A DNA stretch of 64,000 bases, from assembly GCA_022510905.1 (NCBI GenBank), contig JAFLSN010000005.1, positions 48,485 through 112,484 of the forward strand, given 5' to 3'. A program made the position numbers and the translations under genes. Origin of the DNA: Treponema sp. Its GTDB lineage: Bacteria; Spirochaetota; Spirochaetia; Treponematales; Treponemataceae. Positions 62,426 through 64,000 of this stretch are shown in pieces. Below the pieces are notes generated by a model. It was not told the DNA's origin, made no database searches, and saw only the letters and a program-made list of their open reading frames with translations. Every line of letters begins with the position of its first letter. Position 1 is the stretch's first letter.

Positions 62426-62662
62426 ATGAAGAGAGAGTTTTCAGCTACCCCACCGGGCACAGCCGGCGGCAGGCCCATTCGTTTTAAGATGCCCGGGGCA
62501 AAACCCCAAGAGCCCAGCGCCTTTTACCTTGATTCATCTTTTATCCCATACATCAAGTCCCGCCGAGCGCGGGATTGTTTTATTCCAACCCAACATGTTA
62601 AGGAGGATTTGTATGCTCAAGTATTCTCTGCGCGAAAACCCGCTCACGCCCGACCCCGATGA
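62426..62662 (+). CDS. Possible leaderless ORF overlapping the HU-like gene
   Basis: An ATG 6 nt after the -10 box opens a 78-codon frame (MKREFSATPPGTAGGRPIRF and on) that passes a TCCCGC/GCGGGA hairpin and overlaps the first 50 bases of the HU-like gene in another frame. No similarity is recognised. It may be a regulatory upstream ORF or non-coding leader. Confidence 0.25.
   Translation: MKREFSATPPGTAGGRPIRFKMPGAKPQEPSAFYLDSSFIPYIKSRRARDCFIPTQHVKEDLYAQVFSARKPAHARPR
62558..62575 (+). promoter_or_regulatory. Leader hairpin before the HU-like gene
   Basis: TCCCGC/GCGGGA with a five-base loop followed by TTGTTTTATT. It could act as a weak terminator or attenuator. Confidence 0.4.
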
Positions 62663-63329
62663 CCGCATGGCGCAGGTGCAGGATGTGCGCTCATACACCC
62701 AGGAAGAGATAATCGACCTGATGATGAAGCGCGGCACCACGCTCACCAAGGCTGACGTAGGGGCTGTCCTGCAAGTGTATTCCGAGGTGGTCAGCGAGCT
62801 GACTGCCGACGGCTCCGCCGTGAACACACCGCTGTTCAACACGTCATTCAGCGTGGGCGGAGTGTTCAATGGAATGTCGGATACCTTCGACAAGGCCCGG
62901 CACACGGTGTCGCTCAACGTGAACGTGGGGACGGCACTGCGTGATGCGGCCAAGTCCGTGCGGACGGAAAAGGTGGAGGGAAACAGCACCGACCCCTACA
63001 TCACCGAGGTTTCGGACGTGGTGAGCGGCTCCATCAACTCAACGCTCACTGCGGGCGGCATCCTCACGCTGCTGGGTGCCCGCCTCAAGTTCGATGCATC
63101 GGACGAGACACAGGGAGTGTTCCTTGTGCCTGAGAGCGGAGAGGCCGTTCACTGTACCGTTGTAGCAGAAAACAAGCCTGCGCGCATCATGGTGATGATT
63201 CCGCAGGAGATTGCGGCGGGCGCATACTACGTAGAGCTTCGGAGCCGGTTCATGGGTAACAGCCAGGCAGGAAAAACGCTCAAGACCGGCCGCTTCGCAA
63301 GGCTGCTGGGAGTCTCCGCGCAAAGCTAG
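62613..63329 (+). CDS. HU-like DNA-binding domain protein with beta-rich C-terminus
   Basis: From MLKYSLRENPL the 238-residue protein has an HU/IHF-like domain (about 25-125): YTQEEIIDLMMKRGTTLTKADVGAVL, then NTPLFNTSFSVGGVF, of the kind grouped as HU-DNA-binding-like and often seen with a DUF4469-type C-terminal domain (about 150-235, GGILTLLGARLKFD, PARIMVMIPQEIAAGAYYVEL). An AAGGAGG lies 6 nt before the ATG. Its 3' end touches a palindromic repeat array. DNA binding is inferred from the domain. Confidence 0.82.
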   Translation: MLKYSLRENPLTPDPDDRMAQVQDVRSYTQEEIIDLMMKRGTTLTKADVGAVLQVYSEVVSELTADGSAVNTPLFNTSFSVGGVFNGMSDTFDKARHTVSLNVNVGTALRDAAKSVRTEKVEGNSTDPYITEVSDVVSGSINSTLTAGGILTLLGARLKFDASDETQGVFLVPESGEAVHCTVVAENKPARIMVMIPQEIAAGAYYVELRSRFMGNSQAGKTLKTGRFARLLGVSAQS

Positions 63330-63330
63330 C

Positions 63331-63737
63331 TTAGAGCGTCTTTAAAGCATAATTTAGAGCGCTTCTAAAGCATAATTTAGAGCACCTCTAAAGCATAATT
63401 TAGAGCGCTTCTAAAGCATAATTTAGAGCACCTCTAAAGCATAATTTAGAGCACCTCTAAAGCGTAATTTAGAGCGCTTCTAAAGCATAATTTAGAGCAC
63501 CTCTAAAGCGTAATTTAGAGCGCTTCTAAAGCATAATTTAGAGCACCTCTAAAGCATAATTTAGAGCGTCTCTAAAGCGTAATTTAGAGCACCTCTAAAG
63601 CATAATTTAGAGCGTCTCTAAAGCGTAATTTAGAGCGCTTCTAAAGCATAATTTAGAGCGCTTCTAAAGCATAATTTAGAGGACTACTAAAGCGTAATTT
63701 AGAACACTTCTAAAGCATAATTTAGAAGACTTCTAAA
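63331..63737. repeat. Tandem array of eighteen 23-bp palindromic units
   Basis: Each unit is TTTAGA, five or so variable bases, TCTAAA, then GCATAA or GCGTAA. Seventeen units are complete (the first one base short) and the last is partial. Centres are mainly GCGCT, GCACC and GCGTC; the last three differ more (GGACTAC, ACACT, AGACT). The array begins one base after the HU-like stop codon and ends about 110 bp before the next gene. Confidence 0.92.
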
Positions 63738-63849
63738 CCATGGCCGTGCGTACTGCTCGGCGGGAACGCACCTGACACCTGTACATGCGGCACGGCCTGA
63801 CGCCGGTTCTCTGAAACGCCGTGCCACTAAAATGCAATAGGAGTTTAAC

Positions 63850-64000
63850 ATGAATCCTAAAAAGACAATGGCGGCCGCGCTTGCGGCACTGGTTCTTACC
63901 GCTGGAATGCACGCGGCAAGCTTCCCCGAGTACCTCAAGATGAGGGGTACGATGATAATCGGCTGCGACAAGGAGAATATCCCCGAAAGCCTTGTGATTC
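63850..64000 (+). CDS. Secreted protein, 3' end outside window
   Basis: The start has AGGAG 8 nt upstream. The visible 50 residues are a signal peptide (MAAALAALVLTAGMHAAS) and the beginning of a mature protein (FPEYLKMRGTMIIGCDKENI). I do not recognise the protein, and the rest lies beyond the window. Confidence 0.75.
   Translation, partial: MNPKKTMAAALAALVLTAGMHAASFPEYLKMRGTMIIGCDKENIPESLVI

Noticed and set aside
63331..63737. Possible CRISPR or iteron-type replication origin
   Set aside because: Units are contiguous without spacers, and no replication initiator gene or DnaA-box cluster was seen nearby.

Overview
The window reads as a chromosomal segment of a treponeme (spirochaete) of intermediate GC content. 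The best indicators are a FlaB-type core flagellin, a trans-2-enoyl-CoA reductase of the FabV/TER type well known from Treponema denticola, permissive spirochaetal lipoboxes, an HU-like DNA-binding protein with a beta-rich C-terminus, and poly-G tracts next to promoter-like boxes. The species cannot be fixed from the sequence. Gene density is high, both strands are used, and no rRNA operon, prophage, transposase or CRISPR array was seen.

Layout. 1-12.1 kb: 3' part of a ComM-like AAA+ protein, tRNA-Leu, recQ, ftsH, a murE-ddl-murD wall-precursor operon, an RluA-family pseudouridine synthase and an omptin-like outer-membrane protease. 12.1-20.5 kb: a cytidylate-kinase-like gene, then a minus-strand run purL / thioredoxin-fold lipoprotein / two CorC-HlyC paralogues. 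20.8-26.6 kb: glutathione peroxidase, an M15-type peptidase lipoprotein behind a poly-G tract, a small island with two little hydrophobic proteins (one probably frameshifted), then trxB coupled to a secreted NagZ-like glycosidase. 26.7-35.4 kb: a very large metallopeptidase/beta-rich envelope protein, tRNA-Cys, an M30-like metallopeptidase lipoprotein followed by an M29-like aminopeptidase and a frameshifted secreted protein, an orphan ABC ATPase and a lone CBM48-type domain. 35.8-42.8 kb: mnmG, tRNA-Gly, a Rel/Spo protein with an altered hydrolase motif, a TIGR02757/DUF2400 protein and an AIM24 protein.

42.8-51 kb: a small acidic secreted protein, an 81-bp tandem-repeat array, a DraG-like remnant, an operon of two FtsX-type permeases with a LolA-like protein and a porin-like protein, and fabV. 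51-64 kb: a Cys-rich small ORF, a hypoxanthine-DNA-glycosylase-like gene, flaB, an ABC transporter pair, a REC/degenerate-GGDEF/EAL/PAS protein, a second porin-like protein, an aldo/keto reductase with ferredoxin motifs, an HU-like protein followed directly by an array of eighteen 23-bp palindromic units, and the start of a secreted protein.

Three patterns run across genes. First, many genes have a -10 box (TATACT or TATAAT) only 6-11 nt before the best-supported ATG, which predicts leaderless or nearly leaderless mRNAs. Second, a family of non-coding repeats with shared ends lies in at least seven intergenic gaps, with a separable hairpin-rich 158-bp module. Third, homopolymers appear at places where a one-base change would alter expression: three 9-G tracts beside promoter-like boxes and three runs that break or offset reading frames. 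Each of the three is testable by comparison with related genomes or by RNA mapping.
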